From: Flavobacterium ginsengisoli
Lineage (GTDB): Bacteria; Bacteroidota; Bacteroidia; Flavobacteriales; Flavobacteriaceae
Direction of reading: 5' to 3'
Length of the DNA stretch: 64,000 bases
Assembly: GCF_029625315.1 (NCBI RefSeq)
Contig: NZ_CP121110.1
Location: forward strand, 3,853,001-3,917,000
Part shown: piece by piece, positions 30,740 to 41,412 of the stretch
Numbering within the stretch: position 1 is the first letter of the stretch
Layout: every line of letters starts with the position of its first letter
Translations under genes and position numbers: made by a program
The notes under the pieces: model-generated
Told to the model about the DNA's origin: nothing
The model's input: only the letters and a program-made list of their open reading frames with translations
Databases searched by the model: none

Positions 30740-32980
30740 ATGAAAAACAAAATGATATACCTTTCGGCGGCTTTGGTTTTTGCATTATTTACTTCTTGTA
30801 AAAATGAAACACCGACTGTAGCTTCAAATTCGACGGAGACTGAAGAATACGTTGGAAAAGAAATAGATACTGAACATGATGCCGAAATCGACAAGCTGAT
30901 TTCGCAAATGACATTAGAAGAAAAAATAGGAATGCTCCACGGTAATAGTATGTTTGCTAACACAGGAGTAAAACGTTTAGGGATTCCAGAATTAAAAATG
31001 GCAGATGGTCCGTTGGGAGTTCGTGAAGAAATTTCTAGAGACAATTGGGCTCCGGCAGGATGGACAAACGATTTTGCAACGTATTATCCAGCTGGCGGTG
31101 CTTTGGCAAGCAACTTGGAATGCCGAAATGGCTCATACTTTTGGAACCAGTTTAGGAGAAGAATTACGTGCAAGAGATAAAGATATGTTGCTTTCGCCAG
31201 CAATTAATATGGTAAGAACACCGTTAGGAGGAAGAACTTACGAATACATGTCAGAAGATCCGTTTTTGAATAAAAAAATCGCAGTGCCTTTGGTTGTAGG
31301 TTTACAGGAAAAAGATGTAATGGCTTGTGTAAAACACTATGCGAGCAAACAATCAGGAAACCAATCGTGATTTTGTAGATGTGCAAATTGATGAGCGTAC
31401 ACTTCGCGAAATTTATCTTCCAGCTTTTGAAGCTACTGTAAAAGAAGCAAAAGCTTACAGTATCATGGGAGCATACAATAAATTCAGAGGAGAATATTTA
31501 TGTGAAAATGATTATATGCTGAATAAAATCCTTCGTGATGAATGGGGATTTAAAGGTATTGTAGTTTCAGATTGGGCTGCGGTGCATTCTACAGCAAAAT
31601 CTTTGAAAAGCGGTTTGGATATTGAAATGGGAACGCCAAAACCTTTCAATGAATTTTTCTTGGCAGATAAATTAATCGCGGCTGTAAAATCTGGAGAAGT
31701 TTCAGAAAAAGAAATTGATTTGCATGTAAAACGTATTTTAAGAGTTTTATTCCAAGTAAAAGCAATGGGTGGAGGAGAGCGTGCAAAAGGAAGTATCGCA
31801 ACCGAAGCACATTATCAAGATGCGTACAAAATTGCGACTGAAGCGATTGTATTGTTGAAAAACGAAAATAATGCATTGCCTTTAAAACTAGACGGAGTAA
31901 AATCTATCGCAGTAATTGGAAACAATGCGACAAAGAAAAATGCTCTTGGCGGATTTGGAGCTGGAGTGAAAACGAAAAGAGAAGTTACACCTCTTGAAGG
32001 TCTTAAAAATAGGCTTCCTGCATCAGTTAAAATTAATTATGCTGAAGGATATTTAGAGCGTTACGATAAAAAGAACAGAGGAAATTTAGGAAATATCACG
32101 GCTAATGGGCCAGTTACAATTGATGAACTAGATCCAGCAAAAGTTAAAGAAGCAGTAGAGGCAGACTAAAAACTCTGATGTGGCGATTATTTTTGCGGGT
32201 TCAAATCGCGATTATGAAACAGAAGCTTCAGATCGTAGAGATTTACATTTGCCATTCGGACAAGCAGAATTAATCAAACAAGTATTGGCGGTAAATCCAA
32301 AAACTATTGTAGTTATGGTAGCTGGTGCTCCATTTGATATTAATGAAGTGAGCCAAAAAACTTCAGCTTTGGTTTGGAGTTGGTTTAATGGTTCTGAAGG
32401 CGGAAATGCTTTGGCTGATGTGATTTTAGGAAAAGTAAATCCGTCAGGAAAATTACCTTGGACAATGCCAGTAGCTCTAAAAGATTCTCCTGCACATGCG
32501 ACAAACAGTTTCCCTGGAGACAAAACAGTAAATTATGCCGAAGGACTCTTAATTGGATACCGTTGGTTTGATACTAAAAATGTTGCGCCATTATATCCTT
32601 TCGGTTACGGATTATCATACACCACTTTTGCTTTAGATAACGTAAAAGCAGACAAAGATTCGTATGCTCAAAATGATGTAATAGAAGTTTCTTTAGATGT
32701 TAAAAACACAGGAAAAGCAGAAGGAAAAGAAGTAGTACAGTTATATACTTCAAAATCTGATTCTAAAATTACTCGTGCAAGACAAGAATTAAAAGGTTTC
32801 AAAAAAGTTGCTGTTAAGGCTGGAAGTTCAGAAAAAATAACGATTAAAGTTCCTGTAAAAGAATTGGCATATTATGATGTTGCTTCTAAAAAATGGACAG
32901 TTGAACCAGGAAAATATACTTTAAAAGTAGGAACTTCTTCTAGAGATATCAAAAAAGAAATTCAAGTAACAGTTAAATAA
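30740..32980 (+). CDS. GH3 beta-glucosidase, lipoprotein (three frameshifts)
   Basis: Lipobox LFTSC. Cuts backbone cello-units once xylose is gone. Barrel motifs MTLEEKIGML, KHYAANNQETNR and the nucleophile Asp in GIVVSDWAAVHST; C-terminal domain FGYGLSYTTFALD. Three extra bases occur, at GCAAGC (31106), GCGAGC (31341) and GCAGAC (32161); each removal restores frame and a GCWGC pentamer, giving ALAATWN, HYAANN and EAAKNSDVAIIFAG, the normal family sequence. Corrected length 745. Starts 100 bases after GH39. Confidence 0.92.
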
Positions 32981-33011
32981 AACTTTTTATTGCTATAAAA
33001 TAACCACACTA

Positions 33012-33045
33012 TTAACGCCAGCCCACTAAAAGCTGGCGTTGATTT
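33012..33045 (+). terminator. Terminator after GH3
   Basis: AACGCCAGC / GCTGGCGTT stem followed by GATTTT. Confidence 0.65.
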
Positions 33046-33076
33046 TAAAAACTTAACTTAACTTAAACCAAACGAA

Positions 33077-34583
33077 ATGAAAAAAACAATCAAAGACTAT
33101 ATCTTGAGTTTTGTATTATGTTTTGCTTTTTTAGGCGTTTTAGCCTGCAGTTCAGACAAAGAAAGCACACCAGAAACAACGATAAAAACACTTACTGCAA
33201 GTACCAATAAAATTGATTTTGACGGTAAAGAAAATACTTCAGATATCACTATTAATTCAGAAGCCACAGTTTGGAATTTGGCTAGTTCTGAAAGTTGGTT
33301 AAAAGTGAGCCAGGCAACTGGAAGTAAAGGAAGTGTAATTGTTAGAATAACGGCTTCTGCCAATACAGAAACGACTACCAGAACAGCTTCAATCACGTTA
33401 AGCTCAAGTGAGGCAAAAACGGTGACAATAGCGGTTTCGCAAACTGCGGCTACAGTTGTTGCAGGTTTGTATCCTAGTTATAATACCAATCCAATTGCGG
33501 CAGATGCTTCTGGAATGGGAAGTTCTGCTGTTGAATTGGTCGCAAAAATTAAATTAGGATGGAATATTGGAAACACTTTGGAAGCAACTGGAGGCGAAAC
33601 TGCTTGGGGAAATCCAAAAGTGACAAAAGCTTTGATTGACGCCGTAAAAGCAAACGGATTTAATGCTATTCGTATTCCATGTTCTTGGAATCAAAATTTA
33701 GAAAATGCTACAACGGCCAAAATCAAAACAGAATGGCTTGATAGAGTAAAAGAAGTGGTACAATACTGCGTAGATAATGATATGTATGTAGTCGTAAATA
33801 TCCATTGGGACGGCGGATGGCTAGAAAATAATATCACAGAAGCTAAAAAAGTTGAAACGAATGCAAAACAAAAAGCTTTCTGGGAGCAAATCGCAACTCA
33901 TTTACGCGGATTTGACGAACATTTACTTTTTGCAAGCGCCAACGAACCAGCGGTTGAAGATGCAACTCAAATGGCAGTTTTGACTTCGTATCACCAAACG
34001 TTTATTGATGCTGTTCGTTCTACTGGAGGAAAAAATGCAACTCGTGTTTTGGTAGTTCAAGGGCCAACAACAGATATCGAAAAAACAAACAAATTAATGA
34101 CTACATTGCCAACAGATAAAGTTGCAGGCAGAATGATGGTCGAAGTGCACTACTATTCTCCATGGAATTTTGCTGGTTTAACCAAAGACGAAACTTGGGG
34201 TAAAATGTTCTATTACTGGGGAGCAGGATTTCATTCTGCAACCGATACTGAACGAAACCCAACTTGGGGAGAAGAAGCCGATTTAGAAAAGAATTTCAAA
34301 TTGATGAAAACACAGTTTGTTGACAAAGGAATTCCAGTTCTTTTAGGAGAATTTGGAGCAATTAGAAGAACAACTTTAACTGGAGATGCTTTGACTTTAC
34401 ATTTAAATTCAAGAGCGTATTATTTAAAAACGGTAGTCAAAACAGCAAAAGCAAACGGATTATTACCTTTTTATTGGGACGAAGGCAGACTTAGGAAATA
34501 ATGGTTTTGGGATTATAAATAGAAGCGATAATACCGTTTTTGATACGCAAGCTTTAAATGCTTTAATAGACGGATTAAAGTAA
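33077..34583 (+). CDS. GH5 endo-xyloglucanase-like lipoprotein with BACON domain (frameshifted)
   Basis: The likely backbone-cutting enzyme, anchored on the cell surface. Lipobox VLACS, then a BACON domain (about 40-125, SSESWLKVSQATGSKGSV), then GH5 (subfamily 4-like): GWNIGNTLEATGGETAWG, IHWDGGW, acid/base Glu in ASANEPA, nucleophile Glu in LLGEFGA. An extra base in GCAGAC (34485-34490) truncates it; corrected, it ends SLGNNGFGIINR...GLK, stop 34583, 501 residues. Matches the GH5 of known xyloglucan loci in domain order. Confidence 0.9.
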
Positions 34584-34601
34584 AAAAATGCGGTTAAACT
34601 C

Positions 34602-34669
34602 TATAAGTGATATAAATAAACTTAAGTGCACCGATAAAAATAAACTTAAAACAACTTATATCACTTATA
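34602..34669. repeat. Inverted repeat between GH5 and acetylesterase
   Basis: TATAAGTGATATAA and TTATATCACTTATA are perfect inverted copies around two direct copies of ATAAACTTAA. Confidence 0.6.
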
Positions 34670-34697
34670 TGGTTTTAAAAATATTTAAATTGAAAAA

Positions 34698-36644
34698 ATG
34701 AAAAAGAGTGTAATATTTATTTTTCTGTTAATTAGTGTTTTAGCTAATGCTAATGTGAGAATGCCTTTAATATTCTCTGACGGAATGGTACTCCAAAGAA
34801 ACAAGCAAATTCCGATTTGGGGTTTTGCAGATGCAAATGAAAGTGTAGAAATTCATTTTAACAAACAAATCAAGAAAACTACGGCTGATAAAAATGGAAA
34901 ATGGACGGTAAATTTAGCTGCGGAAAAAGCGGGCGGACCATTTGAATTAATCGTAATTGGAAAAAATCAAATTACTATTAAAAATGTTTTGGTTGGAGAA
35001 GTTTGGATTTGCAGCGGACAATCGAATATGGAATTTCAGGTTTTCAAAACCATGAATGCTGAAAAAGAAATTAGCAGTGCCGATTACCCAATGATTCGTC
35101 ATTTTGGTGTTGCACAAGATTTAAGCGGAACTCCAAAAGACGATTTGAAACAAGGTAAATGGGAAGAAGCTAACAAAGAAAATGTAGGCAACTTTACAGC
35201 GGTTGGATATTACTTTGCTAGAAAACTATATTCAGAATTAAAGATCCCAATTGGAATTATCAATACTTCTTGGGGCGGAACCAATGTTGAAACTTGGACA
35301 AGTCGTGAAGCTTTCGAAAAAAGCGACGAGTTTAAATCGATGATTGCTAATGTACCAACGGTAGATATCAATGCCATTTTTGAAACCTATAAAAAATCGG
35401 TTTTAGATAATCTTAAAAAAGTGCAAGGTTTTGATGTTTCAATGGAAAACGAAGAGCAATTCAAAAATCTAGACTTTCAAGATAACAACTGGCCAGAAAT
35501 AAAAGTACCATCACTTTGGGAAAACCAACAAATCGGAAATATAGACGGAATTGTTTGGATGCGAAAAACAATAGTTTTAACAGCAGAACAAGCCAAAAAA
35601 GAAGCCGTTTTACATTTAGCAAAAGTAGATGATGAAGACAAAACCTTTGTAAACGGCGTTGAAGTTGGAACCAATAATCTTTGGGATGCCAAAAGAATTT
35701 ACAAAATTCCAGCAAACGTTTTAAAAGAAGGTACAAACGTAATCGCCGTAAGAATTACAGATTACAGCGGCGGAGGCGGAATCTATGGCGATCCAGAAGA
35801 TTTAAAAATTGATTTTAAAGATTCAAACTTTCCACTTGAGGGACTTTGGAAATTCAACGTTATTAAAGTAAGAATCGAAGTTTCGCCAAACAGTTATCCA
35901 TCATTATTGTACAATGCAATGGTAAATCCGTTGGTTCCTTACGCAATGCAAGGTGTTTTATGGTATCAAGGAGAGGCGAATGTTTGGAGAGCAAAACAAT
36001 ACAAAAAAGCATTTCCGTTAATGATCAACGATTGGAGAACCAAATTTAAACAAGGCAATTTTCCATTTTATTTTGTGCAATTATCCACTTTTGACGAATT
36101 TGGTGGCAACAGCCAAAAAGGAAGTCGTTGGGCAGAACTTCGCGAAGCACAATCTGAAACTTTAAAATTGCCAAACACCGGAATGGCCGTTACAACCGAT
36201 ATTGGAAATGCAAAAGATATTCATCCAACCAACAAACAAGACATCGGTTTGCGTTTGGCAGCAATTGCGATGAATAACATTTACGGCAAAAAACAAGTTC
36301 ACAGTGGACCAACTTATAAATCTCAAGAAATAAAAGGAAACCAGATTATCTTAAGTTTCGATAATATTGGCAGCGGATTATCAACGCCAAACAATGACGA
36401 ATTAAAAGGTTTCGAAATTGCAGGTGCAGACAAAGTTTTTCATTCCGCGAAAGCGATAATTAAAGATGACAAAATAATCGTTTCAAGCGATCAAGTTCAA
36501 AATCCAGTTGCAGTGCATTACGGTTGGGCAGACGACGATACAAAGATTAATCTCTTTAATAAAGAAAAATTCCCTGTATCGCCTTTTAGAACGGATAATT
36601 GGGAAATGATTACGGCAAATGAGAAATATGAAGTGAGCAAGTAG
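34698..36644 (+). CDS. SASA/sialate-O-acetylesterase-like carbohydrate esterase
   Basis: 648 residues, signal peptide ending ANANV. SGNH-type esterase: catalytic Ser in WICSGQSNMEFQ, block III-like WYQGEANVWRA, and the Asp-His pair near DIHPTNKQDIGLRL. A beta-galactosidase-like jelly-roll domain is inserted (about 255-400, FVNGVEVGTNNLWD). In a xyloglucan locus it most likely removes O-acetyl groups from side-chain sugars so the exo-enzymes can act. Sialic acid as substrate is unlikely, as no sialidase or Nan gene is near. No frameshift. Confidence 0.85.
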   Translation: MKKSVIFIFLLISVLANANVRMPLIFSDGMVLQRNKQIPIWGFADANESVEIHFNKQIKKTTADKNGKWTVNLAAEKAGGPFELIVIGKNQITIKNVLVGEVWICSGQSNMEFQVFKTMNAEKEISSADYPMIRHFGVAQDLSGTPKDDLKQGKWEEANKENVGNFTAVGYYFARKLYSELKIPIGIINTSWGGTNVETWTSREAFEKSDEFKSMIANVPTVDINAIFETYKKSVLDNLKKVQGFDVSMENEEQFKNLDFQDNNWPEIKVPSLWENQQIGNIDGIVWMRKTIVLTAEQAKKEAVLHLAKVDDEDKTFVNGVEVGTNNLWDAKRIYKIPANVLKEGTNVIAVRITDYSGGGGIYGDPEDLKIDFKDSNFPLEGLWKFNVIKVRIEVSPNSYPSLLYNAMVNPLVPYAMQGVLWYQGEANVWRAKQYKKAFPLMINDWRTKFKQGNFPFYFVQLSTFDEFGGNSQKGSRWAELREAQSETLKLPNTGMAVTTDIGNAKDIHPTNKQDIGLRLAAIAMNNIYGKKQVHSGPTYKSQEIKGNQIILSFDNIGSGLSTPNNDELKGFEIAGADKVFHSAKAIIKDDKIIVSSDQVQNPVAVHYGWADDDTKINLFNKEKFPVSPFRTDNWEMITANEKYEVSK

Positions 36645-36677
36645 TTCGTAGTAAAAAGCAAAGAAAACAAATTGATG

Positions 36678-36778
36678 ATGTTCCGTTAGGAACATTTCAT
36701 CGGTAGCAACGGATGAAATCCGTTGATCAAAATGGATATAATAAAAAAATGTTCCGTAGGAACATCTGATCGGTAACA
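36678..36778. repeat. Two copies of a GTTCC-palindrome repeat
   Basis: ATGTTCCGTTAGGAACAT and ATGTTCCGTAGGAACAT hairpins, each followed by TCATCGGTA or TGATCGGTA. A decayed third copy lies at 55131-55165. Confidence 0.7.
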
Positions 36779-36808
36779 TAAAAACGTTCCAAAATGAATT
36801 TAACCTTT

Positions 36809-39266
36809 ATGAAAAAAACATTTTTCGTCTTACTTCTCACGTTTTACTATACAACCATTTCGGCGCAATCCAAAAATGTTTTATGGTACAAACAACCAGC
36901 AGAATTCTTTGAAGAAAGCTTAGTTTTAGGAAACGGAAAAATGGGAGCAACCGTGTTTGGAGGAGTAAATTTGGATAAAATTTATTTGAATGATATCACA
37001 CTTTGGTCTGGCGAGCCCGTCTATCCATACATGAATAGCAATGCATCTAATAATCTGCCAGCAATTCGTGATGCATTTAATAAAGAAGATTATAAGTTGG
37101 CTGAAGAATTGAATAAAAAAATTCAAGGGAAAAACTCAGAATCTTATGCGCCCCTTGGAACATTGGAAATAAAAAATCATCATACAGGAGAAGTTTCAAA
37201 TTACTACAGAGAGTTAGATCTTTCGAATGCGACTTCAAAGATTACTTATGAAATTAATGGTGTAAAATTTACGAGAGAATATTTTGTTTCGGCTCCAGAT
37301 CAAATTATGATTATTAAATTGACAAGCGACAGAAAAAGGTGCTTTAAATTTTGACATAGAAAGCGACAGTTTGTTAGAATCAAAGGTTGAAATTAAAAAA
37401 AATGTTCTTTCTCTTAGTGGGCGCGCTCCAATGCATGAGAATCCTGGTTATTTTAAATATACTCAGGAGTATCTTCCAGCAGGTTATTTTGATAGGGAGA
37501 AGGCATTAGCTAATCTGAAAAAAGAAACTTTAAAAGAGCAAAAGATCATTAAAGGGACACGTTTTGCCTCTCTATTAAAAATTAAAAATACTGATGGAAC
37601 AATAGTAAACACAGATACAACTTTGGGTGTAAAAAATGCAACAGAAGCAATAATTTATGTTGCTGTAGCAACCAGTTTTACAGGATTTGATAAATCTCCA
37701 TCAATTGATGGAGTAGCAGAGCCAATTGCAAAAAAAGAATTAAATAATGCTTTTACAAAGTCATACGACAAATTAAAAGCCGCACATATTGCTGATCATC
37801 AAAAATTCTATAATCGTGTTACTTTAGATTTAGGCAAAACTACAGCGCCAGATTTACCAACAGATGAACGTTTATTACGCTACGCTGACGGAAAAGAAGA
37901 TAAAAATCTAGAAATCCTCTATTTTAATTATGGGCGATATTTGCTAATAAGTTCTTCAAGAACAATAGGCGTTCCAGCTAATTTACAAGGACTTTGGAAT
38001 CCATATTTAAATCCGCCTTGGAGTAGTAATTATACAATGAATATTAATCTGGAAGAAAATTATTGGTTGGCAGAAAATACCAATCTTTCAGAAATGCATC
38101 AGTCACTTTTAAGTTTTATAAAAAACCTTTCGGTGACTGGAAAAGTTACTGCTGAGACTTTTTATGGGGTGAAGTCGGGTTGGGCAGCAGCGCATAATTC
38201 AGACATTTGGGCGATGACCAATCCGGTTGGACAATTTGGAAAAGAAGATCCAATGTGGGCTTGTTGGCCAATGGCAGGAGCATGGTTGAGTACACATATT
38301 TGGGAACATTATATTTTTACTAAAAATCAAGATTATTTAAAGAATGAGGGATATCCTTTAATGAAAGGCGCGGCAGAATTTTGCATGGGATGGCTAGTAG
38401 AAGATAAAAAAGGAAATTTGATTACAGCTCCATCAACTTCGCCTGAAAATCAATATAAATTGGCAGATGGTTTTGTAGGAGCAACGATGTATGGAGGAAC
38501 AGCCGACTTGGCAATGATTCGTGAATGTTTCGATAAAACGATTAAAGTCGCTAAAATTTTAAACATTGATGCTGAGTTTGTAAAAAAAATGGAAGCAGAT
38601 TTAGCCAATTTGCATCCATACCAAATTGGTAAAAAAGGAAATCTTCAAGAATGGTATTTTGATTGGGACGATAATGATCCAAAACACCGTCATCAATCAC
38701 ACTTATTCGGACTTTTTCCTGGCGATCATATTACACCTTTAAAAACTCCAGATTTGGCCGAAGCTTCTAAGAAAACTTTAGAAATAAAGGGCGACGAAAC
38801 CACTGGTTGGTCAAAAGGATGGAGAATCAATCTTTGGGCAAGACTTTGGGACGGAAATCGTGCTTATAAAATGTTCCGTGAATTGTTGCGCTACGTTGAT
38901 CCAGACGGTAAAAAAACAGAAACGCCAAGAAGAGGAGGAGGAACATATCCAAATTTATTCGATGCTCATCCGCCATTTCAAATTGATGGAAATTTTGGAG
39001 GTACGGCCGCAGTTGCCGAAATGTTAGTGCAATCAGACGAAAATGAAATTAGATTATTGCCTGCTTTGCCAGACGCTTGGTCAGAAGGTTCTGTAAAAGG
39101 AATTTGCGCTAGAGGTGGGTTTGAAATTGAAATGAATTGGAACAATAAAAAGCCAGAAAAAGTAATTGTTTCTTCTAAAAATGGAGGAAAAACAACTTTG
39201 ATTTATGGAGATAAAAACCAAGAGGTTGTTTTGAAAAAAGGAGAAAAGAAAGAAATCAATTTTTAA
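36809..39266 (+). CDS. GH95 alpha-L-fucosidase (frameshifted)
   Basis: Removes alpha-1,2-fucose from fucogalacto-xyloglucan. I choose the ATG at 36809, which begins a clean signal peptide (MKKTFFVLLLTF...ISAQ), over the one at 36794. N-terminal beta-domain with LGNGKMGATVFGG and ITLWSGEP; helical barrel with NLQGLWNPYLNPPWSSNY, TNPVGQFGKEDPMWACWP and DAHPPFQIDGNFGG. One extra base near 37330 (within GACAGAAAAAGG) breaks the frame; corrected length 818. Last gene of the locus, followed by a strong hairpin. Confidence 0.9.
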
Positions 39267-39288
39267 AAAGATATTCAATTTTATAGTT

Positions 39289-39327
39289 AAACCCGACAGG
39301 TTTTAAAACCTGTCGGGTTTCTTTTTT
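39289..39327 (+). terminator. Terminator after GH95
   Basis: AAACCCGACAGGTTTT / AAAACCTGTCGGGTTT followed by CTTTTTT. Confidence 0.8.
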
Positions 39328-39334
39328 AATATAA

Positions 39335-39444
39335 GCTTCGGAGAAGCGAAATATTTATAGAATAAAATAGATAGTTACAATATAAAGCTCCAGCGGAGCG
39401 ACATATAAATTATTTACAATTCAAATATTTCGCTTCGCTGAAGC
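39335..39444. repeat. Inverted dispersed repeat (GCTTCG...AAATATTT)
   Basis: 39335-39356 pairs with 39423-39444 at 20 of 22 bases; GCTCCAGCGGAGC lies between. No gene in this 323-base gap. Confidence 0.6.
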
Positions 39445-39506
39445 TCTTTACATTCGGACGGCTTAATTTCTATAAATATATCGTCTCGCTGAGGCTTTCT
39501 AACAAT

Positions 39507-39582
39507 AAACCCGACAGGTTTTTGAAACCTGTCGGGTTTATTTATTTGTAAACGAAAGGCTTCGACTTCGCTCAGCCTGACA
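39507..39582. repeat. Second CCCGACAGG hairpin plus TTCGACTTCGCTCAGCC element
   Basis: AAACCCGACAGGTTT / AAACCTGTCGGGTTT at 39507-39540 copies the hairpin 200 bases earlier. It is followed by AGGCTTCGACTTCGCTCAGCCT, a small palindromic repeat. It can also terminate the convergent cvpA gene. Confidence 0.6.
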
Positions 39583-39589
39583 AAATGAA

Positions 39590-40138
39590 TTATTCCTTGT
39601 TTGTGGCTTGCTCTTGATCTTCTGATTTCTCAGAATGATCTTTTTTAAACGTTTCGTACCATTTCTCAATTGATGGATAAACAAAAGCGACGACTTTCTT
39701 TACTGGATTATAAAAAATAGATTTGTCTAAAGTTTCTTCTTTGGCAAAAGTGTGATTGAAATTGATCTTTTCGAACAAAGCAATAAAAATACTTAAAATA
39801 AGAATCGTTTTTAATATCCTGAAAAATCCGCCGCCAAGTTTGTTCATCCAGCCTAGCATGGCAAAATCGGCAATTCCAGTTAATATTTTCGCTAAGAAAT
39901 AAACGCCAATTACAACTAAAATAAAAGTCAGGATAAAAGCCGTAATCTGAATGTTGGTCGGATTCCAAGAAACATGTTTTGAAATCCATCCTGTCATTAA
40001 CGAAGAAAATTTAATCGCAAGATAAATTCCTAACAGCAAAGAAATAAAAGAAGCAACTTCTACAAAAAGTCCGTTTTTAATGCCTTTGTACAAACTATAA
40101 CACAAAAGTGCACCAACGATAATATCAAAAAAACTCAT
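39590..40138 (-). CDS. CvpA family membrane protein
   Basis: 182 residues with four membrane segments (IIVGALLCYSLYKGIKNGLF, the SFISLLLGIYLAIKF helix, QITAFILTFILVVIGVYFLA, ILKTILILSIFIALF) and a charged C-terminal tail rich in Glu, Lys and Gln. The conserved Gly-rich LGWMNKLGGGFFRI loop is typical of CvpA, linked to colicin V production and later to envelope homeostasis. Single gene with a TATCTTTG box 27 bases upstream. No frameshift. Confidence 0.88.
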   Translation of the reverse strand: MSFFDIIVGALLCYSLYKGIKNGLFVEVASFISLLLGIYLAIKFSSLMTGWISKHVSWNPTNIQITAFILTFILVVIGVYFLAKILTGIADFAMLGWMNKLGGGFFRILKTILILSIFIALFEKINFNHTFAKEETLDKSIFYNPVKKVVAFVYPSIEKWYETFKKDHSEKSEDQEQATNKE

Positions 40139-40164
40139 GTTTGGGTTTGGTGTTTAATGAGGCG

Positions 40165-40172
40165 CAAAGATA
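40165..40172 (-). promoter_or_regulatory. -7 box of cvpA
   Basis: Minus-strand TATCTTTG followed by GCGCC. Confidence 0.55.
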
Positions 40173-40382
40173 TATCTTTTTTTAGGTTCAAAGGTTCATA
40201 GTGACAAAGGTTGAGAGGTTTTTGCAGTTCTGTTTTTCGATGTATTTATTTTTTTTAGGTACATTGAGTTTGAACTCTGTATCTTTGCAAATCAAATTTA
40301 GAGTTCAGATTGCATTCTGCCCCCTTCAGAAGTGATTTTTAAATCAGCAATCTAAAATCTACAATCAAAAAACAAAAATTAA

Positions 40383-40739
40383 ATGTCTAGAGATACACAA
40401 TTAAAAGAGCGCTGGGAAAAGCTCGTTGATATACTTTCCAATCAATTTTCGCAAGGCGAAGATCTAGATTTGGATGCCATAATTTACTTAATCGGAGTTC
40501 AGGAATACGGAAAAGTGCACCGCGAATACAAAAAAGACGAAAAACTGAATTTAATGCACATTGCAATTTGTCGATTGCTGGAGCCATATGGATTTTATGA
40601 ATTCGAATATTTCGACGATGAAGGCTGGCCTCATTACAAAGTAAAAGAAAATTTGCCACCGTTAAAAGCCGGTGAACAATCGGTTTTAATGAAAGAAGCG
40701 ATAGTAAGTTATTTTTTAGAAAGAAAACTTATTGAGTAG
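40383..40739 (+). CDS. Conserved hypothetical protein
   Basis: 118 residues, acidic, soluble, no signal peptide. Contains DLDAIIYLIGVQEYGKVHRE and LMHIAICRLLEPYGFYEF, both helical. I recognise no enzyme motif; the style is that of a conserved Flavobacteriia housekeeping unknown. A TATCTTTG promoter box at 40280-40287 lies about 95 bases upstream. A hairpin (about 40743-40795) separates it from the next gene. Confidence 0.75.
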   Translation: MSRDTQLKERWEKLVDILSNQFSQGEDLDLDAIIYLIGVQEYGKVHREYKKDEKLNLMHIAICRLLEPYGFYEFEYFDDEGWPHYKVKENLPPLKAGEQSVLMKEAIVSYFLERKLIE

Positions 40740-40742
40740 AAT

Positions 40743-40795
40743 TTTTAGTTTACAGTCTCGGTTTGCAGTGACTGAGACTGAATACTGAAAACTAA
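40743..40795. repeat. Hairpin repeat (CAGTCTC / GAGACTG)
   Basis: TTTAGTTT-ACAGTCTC pairs with GAGACTG...AAAACTAAA; possible weak terminator for the preceding gene. Confidence 0.5.
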
Positions 40796-40800
40796 AGAGA

Positions 40801-41328
40801 ATGTGTAGATACGCAATGACATCTTATAAACCTCATTATGCTTGTTTTAATTGTCGAAAGACCTTTAAAAGAAGATTGATGGTTGATATAAAAAAAGGAG
40901 AAGCATCGGCTTTTGAAGCCAAATGTCCGCAATGTGGTGAATTTATGGCAAACATGGGACTAGATTTTGAATCGCCTAAAAAAGACGATGTCAAAAAGTG
41001 GGAGCATATTAAAAGTTTATTTTCTGTGGGCATTACGTTTCACTCCTGCGGTTGCAGTGGACCAGGTTATATTCCGAATTCAAAAGAAAAGCTAGTTGAG
41101 TATTTTGAAGAGATCAAAAAAAGATATATTGAAAATATGGATTTTTGGCGCACCAGAATTGAACCAACAAATAAGCAAGAAAGAGAACGGGATTTAAATA
41201 AAAACTGGCATAAATTAAGCAGTATTTCTCCTAACTACAAAAAGGAAATAGTAACCAATCAGGAAGGTTTAGATTATTGGCATGTAAAGATCAAACAGGT
41301 TGAAGAAAAGTTAAATCTGATAAAATAA
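40801..41328 (+). CDS. Zinc-ribbon-containing hypothetical protein
   Basis: 175 residues. Two CxxC pairs (ACFNCRKTFKRR and AKCPQCGEFM) form a probable zinc ribbon in the first 50 residues; a third Cys group, FHSCGCSGPGY, is in the middle. The rest is charged and helical. No catalytic motif recognised. DNA, RNA or protein binding is possible. No frameshift. Function unknown. Confidence 0.75.
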   Translation: MCRYAMTSYKPHYACFNCRKTFKRRLMVDIKKGEASAFEAKCPQCGEFMANMGLDFESPKKDDVKKWEHIKSLFSVGITFHSCGCSGPGYIPNSKEKLVEYFEEIKKRYIENMDFWRTRIEPTNKQERERDLNKNWHKLSSISPNYKKEIVTNQEGLDYWHVKIKQVEEKLNLIK

Positions 41329-41382
41329 TTTACAGAAAACCTAAAACTGCGAGTGTGACCACGCACTTTCAACTAAAAACAC

Positions 41383-41390
41383 TAAATTTG
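41383..41390 (+). promoter_or_regulatory. -7 box of pheS
   Basis: TAAATTTG 23 bases before the start codon. Confidence 0.5.
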
Positions 41391-41412
41391 TACTCTCAAT
41401 TATCGAAGGAAA

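Noticed and set aside
13294..34583. Programmed frameshifting or mass gene decay in the glycan locus
   Set aside because: There are no slippery heptamers with stimulatory structures, the breaks fall in conserved family blocks, they also hit essential genes (lepA, gmk, gpsA), and single-base fixes restore full-length proteins. Consensus error is the simpler reading.
34698..36644. Sialic acid metabolism
   Set aside because: The esterase family name suggests it, but all neighbours act on xyloglucan and no sialidase or Nan gene is present.
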